Shown piece after piece: positions 32,368 to 43,763 of a stretch of 64,000 bases of DNA. The first letter of the stretch is position 1, and every line of letters begins with the position of its first letter. The DNA comes from Ephemerocybe angulata. Its lineage: Eukaryota; Basidiomycota; Agaricomycetes; Agaricales; Psathyrellaceae. The notes under the pieces are model-generated. The model was not told the DNA's origin. It was given only the letters and a program-made list of their open reading frames with translations, and made no database searches. The position numbers and the translations under genes are program-made. The stretch is taken from NCBI GenBank assembly GCA_013368325.1, contig JAACJK010000163.1, positions 1,798,001 through 1,862,000 of the forward strand. Direction: 5' to 3'.

Positions 32368-33290
32368 TCACAGCGGACTGATTATACCCTCTGTTGGCAG
32401 GTCAGATTCGGACACCCCTCGTCGAAGCCTTGGGACACCAAATAAACCGGGTTAGTCGGGAAACCGATGTCCTTTCCTCCTCCCCGGTCAGTTCCATCTG
32501 CACCTCCCAGCTATGGTGGGTGGGTATAAAGGCTGGGGATCCTAGGTGTGGGTGACGAAACGTTTCATAGTGTTCGCCCATCTATGGATATTGCCAGCCC
32601 CGATCAAACAACGACAGCATGGGATGGTACTACTGACCTTCCTGAATTTAGAATAAAGCGCCAAGGCGCATGGGGGAGTTCACAGGGAGCAGCCTCCACC
32701 TAGCTGGTCCCTGGCATAGGAAGTATGTGGCCAATATGACGGCGGCGTTGAACCCGCAGTTAACGTTGGAACCACCATAGCCCTCGCGCAGACTGATATC
32801 TCCCCCCTTGGGTCGATACCCCTCAGAAGGACGAAAGCCCCTACTGCCATAGTCTTCCATTTCATACCCGCGTGGCGGACTGATTCGTCTTTCTGTTAAC
32901 AGGTCAGGTCCTGACACAACTGGTCGAACAATATACCATCTTCATATACCTTTGGGACACCAAATCGTCCAGGATAGACGGGGAACCGATGGTCGTTCCT
33001 AATCACATTACAGTCTCAGCTGCTCCTGCTAGGATTGAGGGCGGGTGTAAAGGAATGGGATTCCCATAGTGGGGGACGAAACGACTCATCGTGTTTTCCC
33101 TTCTAGGGGGAATACCGGACTCGATCAAATGAAGACAGCATGGAAGGGTACTACTCACCTTCTGGAATATAGATAAAAGCAAGTCGCAAGGGGAGGTGGG
33201 GGCGTTCAGATGGAGCAGCCTCTGCTTATCCGCGCTCTGACCCTGGAAGCAGATGACCTGTAATCGGTAAGGTTATCGTTGGATACCCCT
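32240..33290. repeat. diverged tandem duplication, period about 520 bp
   Basis: Copy 1 (about 32240-32760) and copy 2 (about 32765-33290) share, in the same order, an AAGGACGA-GCCCCTACTGCC block, AACCGATG, a (G)TATAAA/TGTAAA-like site, GACGAAACG, ATCAAA..GACAGCATGG and GGTACTACT. On the minus strand copy 1 contains exon 1 and the promoter of the 637-aa gene. Copy 2 encodes a related but truncated start (a KT.AVGA.VL..VPR-like string), so it is a dead or rudimentary copy. Confidence 0.75.
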
Positions 33291-33393
33291 TAGCCCTCAC
33301 GCACGCAAATATCTTACCCCCCTCCCACTGGTTCATGGTCCTAAACGAATCGCTAATACTTTGAATCTTCAGGTATCTGCCAAATTTCAGTGT

Positions 33394-34310
33394 ATGTCGT
33401 TTGCCTTCATATTGACGGACGAGACAGGCGAGTTATAGGATGTCGTACCTCCATATTTTCATTGGCTCACTTGGAAGGGTGTGACGGACGCCTCTGTAGG
33501 CCGTGGCTTCGCCCACACCCCTCTCCTCTGCTTCCGTCTAACCTCACCCTTGCAATTACCAACTTCTCGGCTACAGGAAGGCGCGTGCTCACCTCTCACC
33601 AACTGGTTTTCCGTTATCTTGGCCAGCTGTCGTCAAGACTAACTTTCGATGCGTTCAAGGTCCATAGCACCTGTTGGTGCATGTTTCGGTGTCCCTATGG
33701 CTAGGCGAAGGACTCGGAGGTGCAGTCCCTCCATGGGTTCGAGTTTGGGGTTAAGGATGTGCGAGATGTAGGTAGGCAGTCATCCTGCTGCCACTTTTTG
33801 TGGCCTGAGGATTATCCTCGAGGAGCAGCTTCGCTCCTCTACAATGTTGAGTCGGTAAGAGGGTGGACCTCCTAGGTCCTAGTTGGGCTAAAGATAATTG
33901 GTAAACCTCGGATGCGATGCGCCCTCCCGCACGTGAGCGGTGACAATTGATCGTCCGCGGTAAAGGGCCATCCTTCCCGTTGCTCGCCTTCCTTCCTCTA
34001 CCGATAATACCCTCTAATCGTTCTGCGACCTCAGCCTCCATGCGGCGTGTCCTCAATAGGTGGGGCTGCTTCCCCGCTTCCGGCTACCCGGCATCAGCGA
34101 CTGTGAGCTCCTTATACGCTGATTTATCTTATTCGAGCTGGCCTATGCGACCAGCTACCATGTTGCGGGTCCAAAGGAAGGGTATTTTCAAATTTGCCTT
34201 TCTAATGCACAGTAAGTGCTCGAGTCGTATGATCTATCCCTTCAAGGTTCCGAAGGACTTTCCAGATGTTAATGGCTATCCCAGCCTATGCATTCGCCGC
34301 ACCGTACTAA
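33394..34310 (+). CDS. unrecognised protein, 191 aa, seven exons (cluster gene C)
   Basis: Exons are 33394-33431, 33500-33659, 33705-33854, 33894-33932, 34035-34102, 34155-34211 and 34247-34310. Every junction keeps phase and the frame closes at 192 codons. The start is the first ATG in exon 1; an upstream exon cannot be excluded. The product has a hydrophobic-polar alternating first half (SNLTLAITNFSATGRRV, VFRYLGQLSSRLTFDAF) suggestive of beta strands. No family is recognised. Its stop is 8 bases from the stop of the convergent acidic-protein gene, an unusually tight arrangement for a fungal nuclear locus. Confidence 0.62.
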
Positions 34311-34317
34311 TATACTA

Positions 34318-35365
34318 TTACATTTCAGTTTCACGCCCTATCTGTATTATCGCTCTGTATTCTTCCTCCCTTTCCTCCTTTCTCATGTTTGGTTCTTCGG
34401 AGTATACTATGATCTTCAGAGGCTTATGGTGCTCCCCATAGTCTGGGCCAAAGGGGAGACACATATCTTCTTCCTCACCAGTGGCGCGAACCTGGATGCT
34501 ACTGTCTTGTACTGGTCAGACTCACGGAGTGGATCTATGAGCTTAGGCGAAGCAGCTACGAAGAAAGGTTCAGCTAAGGATAGTCATGGTTAGTCTCTCT
34601 TATTGGTCTCCTTCAGCTGTTTGACTTACCGTTTATGGCTTCTCTATACAATATCTCAGGGCCCGACAAGGTGCGGTCCCCCACCAAGATCTGGCTCACC
34701 GCCATAGCCCTTAGCCCTCGGGATTGCTTAACTTCGTATGGTGCGCCGTCCCACGTTTCGAAGGAGCTTGCAGTACTCATGTCAGATCGGCAGTCCGACA
34801 GCTCGTCCAGTTCGTCTTCTTCTTCGTCGTCTTCCCCTTGCGCGACGGAAGAGCTCATGGAGCAGTTATCGTCTTCCTCCTCACCGCTTTCCATATCGCT
34901 GTCCTCTTCCTCGTCATCGCTGCTATCGCTATCCGACTCCTCATCTACACCTATGATCCAGTCGTCATCGGAAGAGTCGGTATCCATATCGGACTCGGCT
35001 AGGTAGGGGAAGAAGGATTGGGGGAGCATATTAGTTTGGTGACTATATAGGGGTAGTACACGAACCCCTATGGTCACTCACATTCAGCGTCAGACAGTGT
35101 GGATTCTCCAGGCTGGAAAGGTCAGTCGATCAGTCCAATCTTCATACGGGATGGGAAGGCTATATTAACACACCTCTTCAATATGCAAGGGCATGTATCC
35201 TATTCCGTGTTCGTCGTTCACAAAGCGGATGCGGGACCTGCGGAGCGACATTCTTCCTCCCCTACGAACCCATTAGATCCTTTCCGGTGTGGCCAAACAT
35301 CGTACTCACCCGCCAGGAGAGCTAAGGCCTTCGATAAGAGCTAGATCCTCGTCACTTTCAGACAT
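34318..35365 (-). CDS. highly acidic protein, 231 aa, six exons (cluster gene D)
   Basis: Exons are 35365-35310, 35237-35174, 35112-35082, 34998-34630, 34573-34503 and 34422-34318; all phases fit and the total is 232 codons. Residues of about 50-120 are almost entirely Asp, Glu and Ser, beginning near SESDMDTDSSDDDW and including EEDEEEDELDE-type runs. A more ordinary C-terminal part follows (ILVGDRTLSGPEILYREAIN, LKIIVYSEEP). Such acidic regions occur in histone chaperones, transcription activators and DNA-mimic proteins; which one applies here is unknown. A TATAAATA box is 115 bp upstream. Confidence 0.7.
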
Positions 35366-35480
35366 GGCGACAGCAGTAACAAAAACAGTTGGGTGATTAA
35401 TCTCGCTATCCATAGTCGTTGTACTTGGATTGTTGGTGGCCTTCTTTCTAACATTGGTCTCATCCCTTCCCCGCAGGCTC

Positions 35481-35490
35481 GTATTTATAC
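35481..35490 (-). promoter_or_regulatory. TATA box of the acidic-protein gene
   Basis: The minus strand reads GTATAAATAC, about 115 bp before the ATG at 35365. Confidence 0.55.
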
Positions 35491-35934
35491 CTTTGTCCTC
35501 GCCATCCAACCGTCTTCAGTACATGCCAATCTCAGGCATCGCACCCTCGATGCATGCTACAGACTCCATCCTTCTCTAACAGTGCATTGAGTCATGCGGA
35601 CGGTGATGCATCTTCAAGCGTCTAAGAGTCACCTTTTTTTTTACTGGGGTCCAAAACGATTGAGTGATTCATTCAAACGAGGGGATACGGCATATGAAAC
35701 TGATTCACAGTCCAAAACAGGGTTCCTTGACTTACCTCCTGGTCGACCGCCTTCACATACGTGGGCGTCACGAGTGACCCAGGGGCCGCTTCCGGCGAAG
35801 TCGTTTAGGACCTACATCTCACGAAGTCCGCGTTCGCCTTTTCCCCGATATAGAGGTCGTAATCGATGGGATCTATACGCCCGTGAGCATTCCTTACACT
35901 CTTCTCTTCCACATACTCCTTCCAATACTCTATC

Positions 35935-37133
35935 ATGGCCTTTTCCCCATCGTTCGGCAGCCTCTGTGGGATCCTGCTGCTGGCTAATGAGACTCTAGGG
36001 CAAATAGCCTTCCATTTGGCACCTACCCCCGGCGACTTCAACTCCTTTATGTTCACCTGCGTCAAATTTGACGAGGTCGCCGCGCCGGTTCGATATACCA
36101 CGCTCGTCGTCGAAGGCCCCCCGGGTCGGCGGTTGTTGGCGTCCCTACTGTCCGATTCCAGCTTCGCTGTCCGGTACAGACTCCTGGTGAAGAGAATATG
36201 GTTTAGAGGGTATCACGAGAGAGAATTATACCTGAATACGGTTCTCCTCGCGGACCTCCTCCAACACACTCTCAACGTGGTCGTCTTGTGGATGGAGTCT
36301 AGCTCCTTGGACAACGAGCATGTGGTAGCCAGGATGCGCCGCAACGGAATCGTTAGGGAATCCATACACCCAGCATTCTTCATCGACCATGGAGATGAGG
36401 GGCCCAGTGTCCCTCTCACCCTTCCAAGGCTGCAATATTACCGACTTTCAGGATCACCGTCTCTTATCTCGGTGGTTCACCATCGTTCATTGACCGAGTT
36501 GGACCTCGCTTATGTCCTGGATCACGACGACTTCGCCTCTTTCGTTTCGTCTGCGGAAGGGTCTATCCTCGGGAATGGATTAGAGACCTTGGTGATCAAA
36601 CTAGCCAGAGCAGTTGACGTGGCGATGGCCATGTTCTGCCTCTCTAATGCGTTCCCCAACCTTCGATCCTTTTCGCTAGAGAAGACCTCGCTCGATATGA
36701 AGGTATGCTGGAACGCCATCTATATCCTGCTTTATCTTAGTAGACTGACCTGGCGTCTCCGTGTACTTGATAGGTCATCCTCGAGCTGCTCGGATGCAAG
36801 AGTCCGATCTTCCCGCGGCTGAAGCATTGCTGGCTCAACAAGCTCTACACATATCGCTTAGCCAACGGATCCAAGCACCCCCTTCTCGCAGGCGTCAACA
36901 AACAGCAAGCGAAAGATCTCCTGTCGAAGATAACCACAAACCACAGGCGTCTGGAGATGTTGGGTCTAGGTCACAACGTGTTTCTGGTTGGAAGGGATGG
37001 CACTTTCGATCATCGGGTGCTTGTCCTGTCAATCGATGTTTGGTCCGGTATTTTCGGGGGGCAATTCCGACCGTTCATGAAGCCTGCTGCCTGGGCTTTC
37101 GATGCGGCGACTCGTCTCTTTGAGGAGGATTAA
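35935..37133 (+). CDS. F-box/LRR-like protein, 375 aa, two exons (cluster gene E)
   Basis: Exons are 35935-36702 and 36774-37133; the intron is 71 bp and the frame closes at 376 codons. The N-terminus (ANETLGQIAFHL...FMFTCVKFDEVAAPVRY) fits the degenerate F-box pattern of basidiomycete proteins. The rest has irregular leucine-rich repeats (LPRLQYYRLSG, LTELDLAYVL, LRSFSLEKTSL). Known role of the family: substrate adaptors of SCF ubiquitin ligases. Target unknown. No obvious damage. Confidence 0.7.
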
Positions 37134-37553
37134 TCATAATATAACATGCATGGTCGTTCAGCGCTTTTCTACGTTACCTCCATGTTGTACAGTGCTGGCT
37201 CGTGTATTCTGGCTGCCGTATGGTTCTTATATCACCCTTGTACTACCATTTTTGCACTATCTTCAGTCTCCTTATCGTCCCTCTGGCATATAACAAGGTC
37301 CTACTCGTACCCTGCTGTATTATGTTTGTCGACTGCATATATCCTGCGCCTACTCTGAGGGTTTGATTCGACGGAGGTCTGACATCTCTGGTATAGTTGC
37401 ATCCCTCTATCCATATCTGGTGAGTAACGGCCCCTCCGCCATAATATAGTTCTGTTATATCTCCTCATCACCCAATAACCAACTGGTCTGGGTTCTACCA
37501 TCTTATCTGCCTCTGGACGGATAGGTCCTGGACTCTCCTAGTGCAAACCTTCA

Positions 37554-38385
37554 TTGATGGGAAGATGTCAGAGGGAGCGCACCAGCCAATTCCTTACATT
37601 ACGGGTTATGGACCGTTCGTCGTATCCCACCGATCCTAGGGGTGGACTTTGGACGGACCTTACATCCCCAAATCAGTGGATGAGCCAGGTGACGGTCATG
37701 GGTAAAGAAGTCGCGGAAAGATGCGCCCGTTTCTCTTCCTGGACAAAGGGCATCAGAATCGGACTTCAGCCTTCCCGATCCAACTTCACATCTTATACAC
37801 ACACTATCCCGACCCTGCAGGGTTCGGTCACGTAGGCCTCCACATCCCAGACTACCGACTGGGCAACGCTACTGGATCATTCTTTCTGGGCCATGGTCTA
37901 TATTGGGGACTACTTTTTCACCTTTCACCTTCTTTAGCGGGATAGTGTATTCACTTCAGGTACTGGCCGCCGCTCTATCCTCCCATTCCTGCTCACAGCC
38001 AGCCTCACTTAGGTCATGAACGGTGCTCCATATTGTCCTGCTAACGCATCAGATATTCCGAACGTTCCAAATGGAAAGATAGAGTGCAGACCTGGTCGCC
38101 CTCTCTCGTTTGAAAGGGGGTACCGGCTCCTTGGACGAGGTATGTAGGATACGGTGCATCTGGGTCTAGTGGAATTCGTGGTATATGATCTACACCGATG
38201 GGGAGCACCCCACTTTAGGGACATTCAGTGCATCATCCATCTTCGTCCGCCTAATTTCGGTTGGTCCATTTTACGCAGAACCCGTCGAAATCTACATGTC
38301 GAAGATTTCAGATATCAGCCAACCTTCCCATGGATTATATACTTATACTCAATACCTAATTTCGATGTTTGCAAATTTCTCCTAG
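37554..38385 (+). CDS. probable multi-exon gene, structure unresolved (cluster gene F)
   Basis: Coding-like stretches occur at 37554-37810 (open frame with good composition), about 37945-37957, 38014-38129 (VMNGAPYCPANASDIPN segment) and 38270-38385 (EPVEIYMSKISD..MFANFS, then stop), linked by plausible GT..AG introns. More than one splice path keeps frame, and parts of the minus strand also look coherent, so neither exact exons nor the start can be fixed. No motif was recognised. Confidence 0.35.
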
Positions 38386-38592
38386 CTTCCATACCGTACG
38401 TACTACATTCCAGCTAATCCCCACATCTAAGTAGAGAGTATGAGCCCTGTAAAATCGACCCCAACCAAAAGGAGGACTCTGGCTAGGCGAGTGGCCTTCC
38501 TTTTTTAATGTATTGAGTGGTCGTTGACGACGACGTGCTGGAGATTGCCCTTGCGTCACCTTCCCAAAGCGAGGCAAGCTGTAGTCCTTGGG

Positions 38593-39765
38593 ATGGAAGA
38601 CGAGCTAGTTGCAAGATACAAGCATAATCGAGCGGAAAGGCTAAAGGATCTATGCATTCCATGCCAGGATGATGAGTTACCTGTGAGTATGTCTGATGGG
38701 CGGTGCTTATCTGGAGGTTCATACTGACGTACCCCTAGTGTACGCCAATAATAGACCCCAAAGGCTGCACGTTCTGTGTGCTCCGTGGAATACAGGTACG
38801 CTCTACACCCATCACCCTCCCCTTCTCCTTTTTGCCTACTTGGTTCTGCAGTGCAGGTTCACCAGGTTAGCAGTCGACGACCGATCCGCCCAAGATCTAG
38901 CCCTTCACCTTGGGGATGCTCGAAGCTTAGCAGAGGAGAGCCCATATTCATCTCTTGTTTGGCATAACGTCACAGGGCAAGCGATGAGACCTCAGGCAGT
39001 CCAATTCGAAGGTGAGCATCTACTGTGCAGCCTGAATGAGGATGCGATTCTAACTGGTTCTGGTTACTAGTCGGTAATTGGTTGGACAAGCAGTCGATTC
39101 GCGCCTCCGAAGAGAGGAACAGCCAGCATGAGGTTCTCGGCCTGAAGGACGAGACTGGACTCGGTAACTATGCCAGCATCGAGTTTGTGCACTGCAATAA
39201 TCCAGGGCTATTGTCTGTAAATGGATGCAGTGGATATGACACCGACCCTCAGCCTGAGCTACATATAACATCGACAAGGGAAGTGAAAGACAACACGAGC
39301 AATCTGGACGAACCCTGGCTTAATACCCTCCCAACCTGCCCCCCGTTCGTTCATCTTCTCTACTTCTCGCGGACAGCTAATTAATATCTATTCGATAGCT
39401 TGGTCGGAGTGCAATGCTACCCGACGTCTGATTTCGGTTACCCTACAGGAGGAAGACCCTCCGGGTCCTCGGAGCATTCTGGAACTCAAGCCGCCTCCTT
39501 GACCGAGCAGCTACGCTACGACACCAAGGACCTTTGTCTAGATGGATACCTAGGAGATCTCAACCCGTATTCAGTGCGAGCATCGTACGTCTTACCGCGA
39601 CCTGGTGGCTACTGGTGTATCAACCGTCTTTGCTAATACCTTTCTGACAGGCTAGCGACTGTGGACCCTGGTGCATTCGACTTTGTACCCCTTTATCAAG
39701 TTGCAGACTGGAACGGCGGCGGTCCATCCGCATGGTTTGATCCAAGTGAATTTACCATATGCTAA
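38593..39765 (+). CDS. Zn2Cys6-like binuclear-cluster protein, 293 aa, six exons (cluster gene G)
   Basis: Exons are 38593-38682, 38739-38795, 38852-39011, 39071-39344, 39399-39584 and 39651-39765; the frame closes at 294 codons. Cysteines 21, 24, 31, 40, 43 and 50 give the spacing CX2CX6CX8CX2CX6C, which fits the fungal Zn(II)2Cys6 DNA-binding consensus. The usual basic residues between Cys2 and Cys3 are replaced by acidic ones (QDDELP), although a basic stretch precedes the motif (residues 8-18). The motif is assembled across introns 1 and 2, which agrees with the splice model. The remainder is Ser/Asp-rich and lacks the classic fungal transcription-factor middle domain. A regulator of cluster genes is possible but unproven. 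Confidence 0.65.
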
Positions 39766-40115
39766 GGCCTCTACCTTGCCCAGACTATTGTTTGCGCCCG
39801 TTGATTGATCAAGGGACCTTGCCACCCCCACATTTTGTTATCTGTTGAACATCGTGTCCGCTTCTGGGTCTCCACTCTACCGTATAAGCATCTTGTATTA
39901 TTGCACTTCTCACTATCTTATCTGCATATCCTTCTGATCTCACTATGTTTCTACTTACCTCTATAAGTTAGGCTCTCGGGTTTGCAGATGAGTCGCACTT
40001 TTGCTTAGCGTCTGGGTATATACCCACGTGTGTGTTATCGGGCGCTTGATTAGGCGCCAAAATGCAGTCGGCTATTAACATCTACCTTCCATTCTTAGCA
40101 TCCATATAACTAGCA
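39766..40115. other. intergenic region
   Basis: T/C-rich sequence containing GGGTATATACCC at about 40015-40026, a perfect 12-bp palindrome that could act as a TATA box in either direction. No gene was recognised. Confidence 0.4.
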
Positions 40116-40402
40116 ATGATGTCTACCAGACGAATTCGCGATGCTTCCGCGCTTGCAGAGCTGGACATACTGGCTGTGCTACCAAGTCGGATGCACCAAC
40201 CCAAGGTGAACAGGGGTGAGCCCACCTTGGCCTGGCTACTCAGGCATTAACCATTGACTTCCTCTCTGCCATTCAGTCCCCATGGTGTTCGATCAGAGCA
40301 GGCTGTAATCGGGAAGAGGGTGTCGTTCGCTTTTGGGAGGATGTCAAATTTACACATATATTCAAATTTGGCGACAGAGGGCGGCTGAACTTGTCCCACT
40401 AG
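40116..40402 (+). CDS. small hypothetical protein, 71 aa, two exons (cluster gene H)
   Basis: Exons are 40116-40205 and 40277-40402; the intron keeps frame and the product is 71 residues. It is basic at the N-terminus (MMSTRRIRDA) and ends with an aromatic/basic part (VVRFWEDVKFTHIFKFGDRGR). No family recognised. The start is the first of two overlapping ATGs. Confidence 0.42.
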
Positions 40403-41263
40403 GCGTCCTTACGGTCAAATACGGAAAAATGGCCATCTATAGGTTTGGCTCCAGTGCTGTGCTCGGTGGCACTAGCTACTCTTGCCATCCATGACACGAT
40501 ATTTGCTAATGCTCGACAGCGCAGCCACCTCTTTCTTTCGGTCGACCGCCATTACATGCGGGAATATGCTTGAATATCAACTTCGGCCAGCTTGATCCAA
40601 TTCCAACCGCATGGGTGAGATAATGAGTCCGTGGAGTAATGCTGAAAAGGACAACGAGTTTAATCCTCTCTAATATCCCTCGCTCACTCATTCGGCTCTG
40701 CTTTTAGCCTCATCCCTTCCCGGCTGCCTGACCAGCACAACTACCTTAGGGGTGTAATCTGATGGTCATTTCCCCTGTTATCGGCTTTCATGCTGTCCCT
40801 TATTCAGTGCATCCTGTTCCATCCCTTTTACCTATGTGGCAGATGTCAGGTTCGAGCGTAGGTCGGGACCATCCACTTGTGATACGAGATAGTCTGGAAC
40901 GTGGGTCAGATACTACCCGCACCCTATAGAGTACTAAGACCCCTACAGGATGATCCGCGCGCAGAAGCTTCATGAACGGATCTATCCCAGGTATCTTGAC
41001 GTAGAGCTTTGAACTAGCGATGGGTTGATCCGGTCGGACCCTCCTACATCTCGCCGCTGGGTTAGCCCGACGAGAAGCAGATCTTAGCCGGCGGCTAGAT
41101 GATAGCTTAGTATACTTCTCGGCGGCACCATGGTCGGCGCATCTTAATCTGGCGGGTGCCTGGCAACAGAGTTAGAGAAGGACTCACCAATAAGCTCGGG
41201 TCATAACATAGTGGAGTAGAAAGTGATGGGGTGGCGTGTAGGTCCAAATGACCGCACCTCCGC
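40403..41263. other. no gene recognised
   Basis: Short frames only; 40506-40691 (-) is open but has no supporting signal. GC-rich hairpin-like pieces occur near 41.05-41.1 kb (GCCGGCGGC). Nothing else is supported. Confidence 0.4.
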
Positions 41264-41719
41264 CTATTTTACTAGAACTTGGCGTGATGCCCTCATATTG
41301 TCTCGATCCTTGGCTATGGATAGTCCTGTTAGCTGAGGTGCTTCCTTTGCGTAAAGGTGCGTTTGGGGTCGGTATATACTAGAGAGAGGAAAGGGGCTGG
41401 TGAGTACAATAGGAATACGATCCACTAGGATCCCCCTGTGCTCAACAGTATCATCCCGACTAATAATAGCTACCACTCTATTCTTGCCGATCCCGGTGTC
41501 TGCTATAGTAGCACAGAACCTGGACCAAATTAAAATGGCTTCTACAGCCAGCATAGGCCAGCATCTGGTGATACGCTATTTCTTAAAGGGGTAATACCTA
41601 TCCAGATACCAGAATGGGCTTTGAAGGTGATCCGGTAAGTGCGATTATGCATACTTATTCTCTTTGCGAAATAACACTGTAGAAACATGCCTGTACATGC
41701 CAACGATCTCGATTGACAT
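41264..41719 (-). CDS. hypothetical protein, 128 aa, three exons (cluster gene I)
   Basis: Exons are 41719-41655, 41618-41598 and 41564-41264. Phases agree and the total is 129 codons, but the two introns are very short (33-36 bp), so the model is less secure than its neighbours. The product has a hydrophobic stretch (MLAVEAILIWSRFCATI) followed by GKNRVVAIISRDD and a basic tail. It would share the symmetric TATA-like sequence at 41787-41796 with gene J. A coherent plus-strand frame overlaps part of it. Confidence 0.42.
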
Positions 41720-41786
41720 ACTACCCCGTCGGTCCCTACACCTGTTCTGCCGCCGAACCCTAATCGTGACAAACAATGGGGCCTGT

Positions 41787-41796
41787 GTATATATAC
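41787..41796. promoter_or_regulatory. self-complementary TATA box between genes I and J
   Basis: GTATATATAC reads the same on both strands. It is about 22 bp before the ATG of gene J (+) and about 68 bp before the ATG of gene I (-), so it could serve either or both. Confidence 0.5.
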
Positions 41797-41817
41797 TGAC
41801 CCGTTTACCCCCTTGTT

Positions 41818-43112
41818 ATGTTATCCACTGGCGCGAGCTTGATCCCCCACACAGACACGGTACACCTCCTATCGCGCGCGTTCATCTTCTCCTTACACAG
41901 TGCAGACTCGCTTGACCCTGAAGCAATCTGATGGATACCCATATCCTTCCAGGACATGAAGAATGGGAAGGAAAACTGTAAGTGGTTCTCCAGTGCTGCT
42001 GACGGGTGCTCACGACCGTACCTGACCGACCCAATCCAATTCAAGGGAGGATTGTTTCTTCAATGGTCAGTCAATCCAGCTGCATACGCCATCCCATATA
42101 TTTATGCACACGCCCTCCAAGGACTGTGCGCCTACGGTGACACCACCTGCGCTGCAGATATGTTGCTGGAGACTACTTCCGACGTCCGCACAATCTTCAT
42201 CGCTGGCTACATACAGCGTAAACTCGGGATCTACAAGCACTCCGCGGTGGTAGAAGAGAAGGTCAAAGCAACCGTGAGGTCCCACGTGTTCAGAGGTGCG
42301 ACCTGCTTCCTGTTTAGGGTAGAGTGATGATGCGACCGTAGCTCCACCTGTCACCACCACCACCACGACCTCTTTACCTTCTTTTGCTACCTCTGCGACA
42401 CGCTCCCTATGTATCACAAGGGCCTATCAAGAGGAGGACTATACTTCCTGTGTATAGGCACACCACCATTTCCCATGACGCCAGACTGTTCCCTCTCGAG
42501 ACTTCCGGCACAGCACCCCCCTGCTTCACCCTTCCCGATGTTACCTACGCCCGCTTTCCAATCGAGGGAGAGGTCGGGGTGGATCGCTTAGTAGCTCTTG
42601 GCAGGAGCGAACTTAAGGTCTTGGTAAAAAGCCGCTGGGAGCTAACACCCTCAGCCAAGTTGGTATACCTGACTGGAGGCCTGAGGATAGGTTCTACAAT
42701 GAACGTCCCTTTAGGGTCATCCCCAGGTATAGACCGAGATGGGCTTCGCAGCTACGAATTGACTATAAGGCGTGATCAAATGAAGGAGTGCCTGGGTGAG
42801 CCCTACCAGTCAGACCGAATCGCACGTCGTCTTAACCTTCATCAAGCTGTTCCGTCCTCTAGAATCATAGTCACTGTCTTCTTGGATGATAGCTCCTATG
42901 AAGCTTTGTATTACCTTAACGCGTCCATGGGCTATCATGAAGGGAGTCCGTGGGCCTTTGATATCACTATGCGCATGGACGGTCTTCATCAATTGTACAG
43001 AAGGAGCACTGACCCCCAAGTGCCGGTCGCCGCCCGTGCGTGGACCTCGAATTACATCCATCCTCGTTACTTAAACTCATCCCTGATTCTCAAGCTTTAC
43101 CGTCACCATTAA
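41818..43112 (+). CDS. unrecognised protein, 358 aa, three exons (cluster gene J)
   Basis: Exons are 41818-41859, 41953-42295 and 42421-43112; junction phases fit and the frame closes at 359 codons. The second intron (125 bp) is long for this window. A minus-strand frame across 42.07-42.4 kb looks fair but cannot coexist with this model and has no start. The product has a Cys-containing middle (CAYGDTTCAADMLL), then a mixed alpha/beta region (VDRLVALGRSELKVLVKSRWEL, SSRIIVTVFLDDSSYEALYYL). No catalytic motif recognised. Unknown function. Confidence 0.66.
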
Positions 43113-43288
43113 CCTGGGAGCCTCTCCGCACCTCTGGGCCTCTAGATACTGTCCCCAACCGGAGCGTTCGGGCTAAAGTACGTCCTCAAACTCAAGGCGG
43201 AAAGACCGCCAGTTGTACGTTGAGAATCTTACATCACCTTTAGTCTAGATCCAGTACCCCCTCTGTCACTAGTCCCGGTATTCGCAAG

Positions 43289-43763
43289 ATGCATTCGCGC
43301 ATTTTGCCCCGTCCCTTCAGTTCGACCCCCATGTTGTCGACCCCTCTTCCTTCTTACTCCGGTTCTGGTTAGTGTGTTTTGGACTCGTAAAGAGTCGGTA
43401 GAGCTGACGAACAAATTACCTTCTACAGGAGGTCAAAGGTTCGATAACATGGTACGAACTCCCTTCGTGCCTCCCCGTCCATCCCTTACTTACCTCTTAA
43501 CATGGCAGCTGCCGCCGGCCAGTCCCTACCTACCTTCGGTCGTTGCGTACACCTCTCCATCTCAAGACATACGGACCGTTGTGGGAAGTCCTCTCGTCGA
43601 TTCTGGCGTCTCTTTGCTTGCCCCAATGTCTCTACTTGGTGAAGCCTCTAGGGCGGTGCTGCCCTCGGGTGAGGCCATATACGGAGGAGGCGAGGGTTGC
43701 TCTAGCCATACATACCATGAGTCGCCCGGCCAAGGATCCAGGTTCTCTAACATAATGAACTGA
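43289..43763 (+). CDS. hypothetical Pro/Ser-rich protein, 137 aa, two exons (cluster gene K)
   Basis: Exons are 43289-43367 and 43429-43763; the intron keeps frame and gives 138 codons. The product is Pro-, Ser- and Gly-rich with a central apolar stretch (GSPLVDSGVSLLAPMSLLGEA), suggesting a flexible protein. No family is recognised. Confidence 0.5.

Noticed and set aside
34288..34593. Plus-strand hydrophobic frame resembling a membrane protein
   Set aside because: It is antisense to exons 5-6 of the acidic-protein gene, which has a complete in-frame six-exon model.
42067..42417. Minus-strand 116-codon frame with good composition opposite gene J
   Set aside because: It has no start (a stop precedes it), and the plus-strand model has a TATA box, an ATG and two frame-keeping introns that continue into a 230-codon exon.
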